From assembly GCF_965279545.1 (NCBI RefSeq), contig NZ_OZ257250.1:1302001-1366000 (forward strand): a stretch of DNA of 64,000 bases. Direction: 5' to 3'. The notes under the pieces were generated by a model. It searched no databases and was not told where the DNA came from. It worked only from the letters and a program-made list of their open reading frames with translations. The translations under genes were made by a program, and so were the position numbers. Positions within the stretch are counted from its first letter, which is position 1. Every line of letters starts with the position of its first letter. Positions 63,169 through 64,000 of this stretch are shown piece after piece. Origin of the DNA: Methylibium sp965279545. GTDB lineage: Bacteria; Pseudomonadota; Gammaproteobacteria; Burkholderiales; Burkholderiaceae_C.

Positions 63169-63972
63169 ATGAACCGCCCTGCCTCCCCCCGCTCCCCGGC
63201 GCGCCCGGTCGTGCTGGTGCCGGCCTGCAACCGCATCGTCGGCCTGCACCCCTTCCACATCGCGGGCCAGAAATACATCGATGCGGTCCGCCTCGCAGGC
63301 TGCCTGCCATTGGTGGTGCCATCGGCGCAGCCCCATGAGATCGACGAATTGCTGGATCTCGCCGACGGCGTTTTCCTCACCGGTTCGCCGAGCAACGTGC
63401 ACCCGCGCCATTTCGACGAGGTGGTGCACGACCCGAGCCTGCCGCTCGATACCGTGCGCGACGACTGGACCCTGCCCCTGATTCCCCGGGCGCTCGAGCG
63501 CGGGGTCCCGCTGTTCGCGGTGTGCCGCGGCTTCCAGGAGACCAACGTGGCCCTCGGCGGCACGCTGCACCAGGCGGTGCGGGAGCGCCCGCACATGATG
63601 GACCACCGCTCCGACGATGCCCAACCGGTGGATGCGCAGTACGGCCCCGCCCATGCCGTGACGGTGCAGCCCGGCGGCCTGCTCGAGACCCTGCTCGGCA
63701 GCGCGGACTTCAAGGTCAACAGCCTGCACGGCCAGGGCGTCAACCGGCTCGCGGCCGGCTTGCGTGTCGAAGCACGGGCCCCCGACGGCATCGTCGAGGC
63801 CTTCAGCCTGCCGTCGGCACCCGGCTTCAACCTCGGCGTGCAGTGGCATCCCGAGTGGAAGGCACGCGACAACCCCGTCTCGATGAAGCTGTTGCGCGCC
63901 TTCGGCGACGCCTGCCGCAGCTTCCGCGAACTCAACCGCGAAACCGTCCGCGAGCGCCCTCGCGTGCCCTAG
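63169..63972 (+). CDS. puuD: gamma-glutamyl-gamma-aminobutyrate hydrolase, PuuD-like
   Basis: Class I glutamine amidotransferase-like hydrolase of 267 residues. The catalytic cysteine is C119 in LFAVCRGFQE and the His/Glu pair is in GVQWHPEWK. The N-terminus RPVVLVPACNRIVGLHPFHI is typical of PuuD, which frees GABA from gamma-glutamyl-GABA. The ATG at 63169 is preferred because the upstream open frame overlaps puuB with no similarity. The rest of a puu operon, if present, would lie beyond the window end. Confidence 0.9.
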   Translation: MNRPASPRSPARPVVLVPACNRIVGLHPFHIAGQKYIDAVRLAGCLPLVVPSAQPHEIDELLDLADGVFLTGSPSNVHPRHFDEVVHDPSLPLDTVRDDWTLPLIPRALERGVPLFAVCRGFQETNVALGGTLHQAVRERPHMMDHRSDDAQPVDAQYGPAHAVTVQPGGLLETLLGSADFKVNSLHGQGVNRLAAGLRVEARAPDGIVEAFSLPSAPGFNLGVQWHPEWKARDNPVSMKLLRAFGDACRSFRELNRETVRERPRVP

Positions 63973-64000
63973 GGTCCCTGCCAGGCCCCGGCCTGCCGGC

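Overview
This window is GC-rich chromosomal DNA from a betaproteobacterium, most likely of the order Burkholderiales and the Rubrivivax/Leptothrix/Methylibium side of it. That placement is an inference from conserved gene orders (mltG-tmk-holB-pilZ-tatD; thrS-infC-rpmI-rplT-pheS-pheT-ihfA-merR; phaC-phaA-phaB), from DUF4936 and DUF1993 proteins, and from an mxaRSACKL cluster. Genes are densely packed, many with 1-4 bp start/stop overlaps. There is one tRNA gene, one intact insertion sequence, no rRNA and no CRISPR array.

Layout. 1-5.6 kb: a Tat-type GDSL esterase (cut by the window edge) divergent from a YbbA-like ATPase, then rlmB, upp, an MFS exporter, a 2-hydroxyacid dehydrogenase and a DUF1993 protein. 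5.7-9.3 kb: a penicillin-acylase family hydrolase whose stop codon is the exact insertion point of an IS630 element. 9.3-12.7 kb: a DUF72 protein, a chemoreceptor with a polytopic membrane sensor, and a small conserved protein. 12.9-17.5 kb: the mltG-tmk-holB-pilZ-tatD-ankyrin operon on the minus strand. 17.6-21.6 kb: ygfZ, DUF4936, NRDE, asparaginase and lexA with two SOS boxes. 22.1-25.9 kb: the polyhydroxybutyrate operon phaCAB. 26-29 kb: pgeF, maiA, an FAH-family enzyme and a NUDIX hydrolase.

29-41.7 kb holds a complete Lap-type surface-adhesion system: type I secretion ABC transporter (LapB), membrane-fusion protein (LapC) and outer-membrane channel (LapE); a 1457-residue RTX adhesin with a retention module and a TAAG cleavage motif (LapA); the degenerate GGDEF/EAL receptor LapD; and the periplasmic protease LapG. 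By analogy with Pseudomonas fluorescens, cyclic-di-GMP-bound LapD would hold LapG and keep the adhesin on the surface. 41.9-43.3 kb: tRNA-Pro(GGG) and a CadR-type regulator divergent from a short cation-efflux protein. 43.4-51.2 kb: the translation cluster, with attenuator-like hairpins before pheS and thrS and a non-canonical ATC start for infC. 51.5-54 kb: isocitrate lyase and an agmatinase-family enzyme. 53.9-59.5 kb: mxaL, mxaK, mxaC, mxaA, mxaS and mxaR (transcribed R to L), the accessory set for methanol dehydrogenase maturation, without the dehydrogenase genes. 59.6-64 kb: an Lrp-type regulator divergent from an omega-aminotransferase, followed by PuuB- and PuuD-like polyamine catabolic enzymes.

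Nothing here is an obviously new defence or mobile system. The points that most deserve a second look are the mxaRSACKL block separated from mxaFJGI, the all-in-one Lap locus with an unusually compact adhesin, the IS630 insertion that regenerates a host stop codon, and the thrS leader with a threonine-containing short frame ahead of a terminator.
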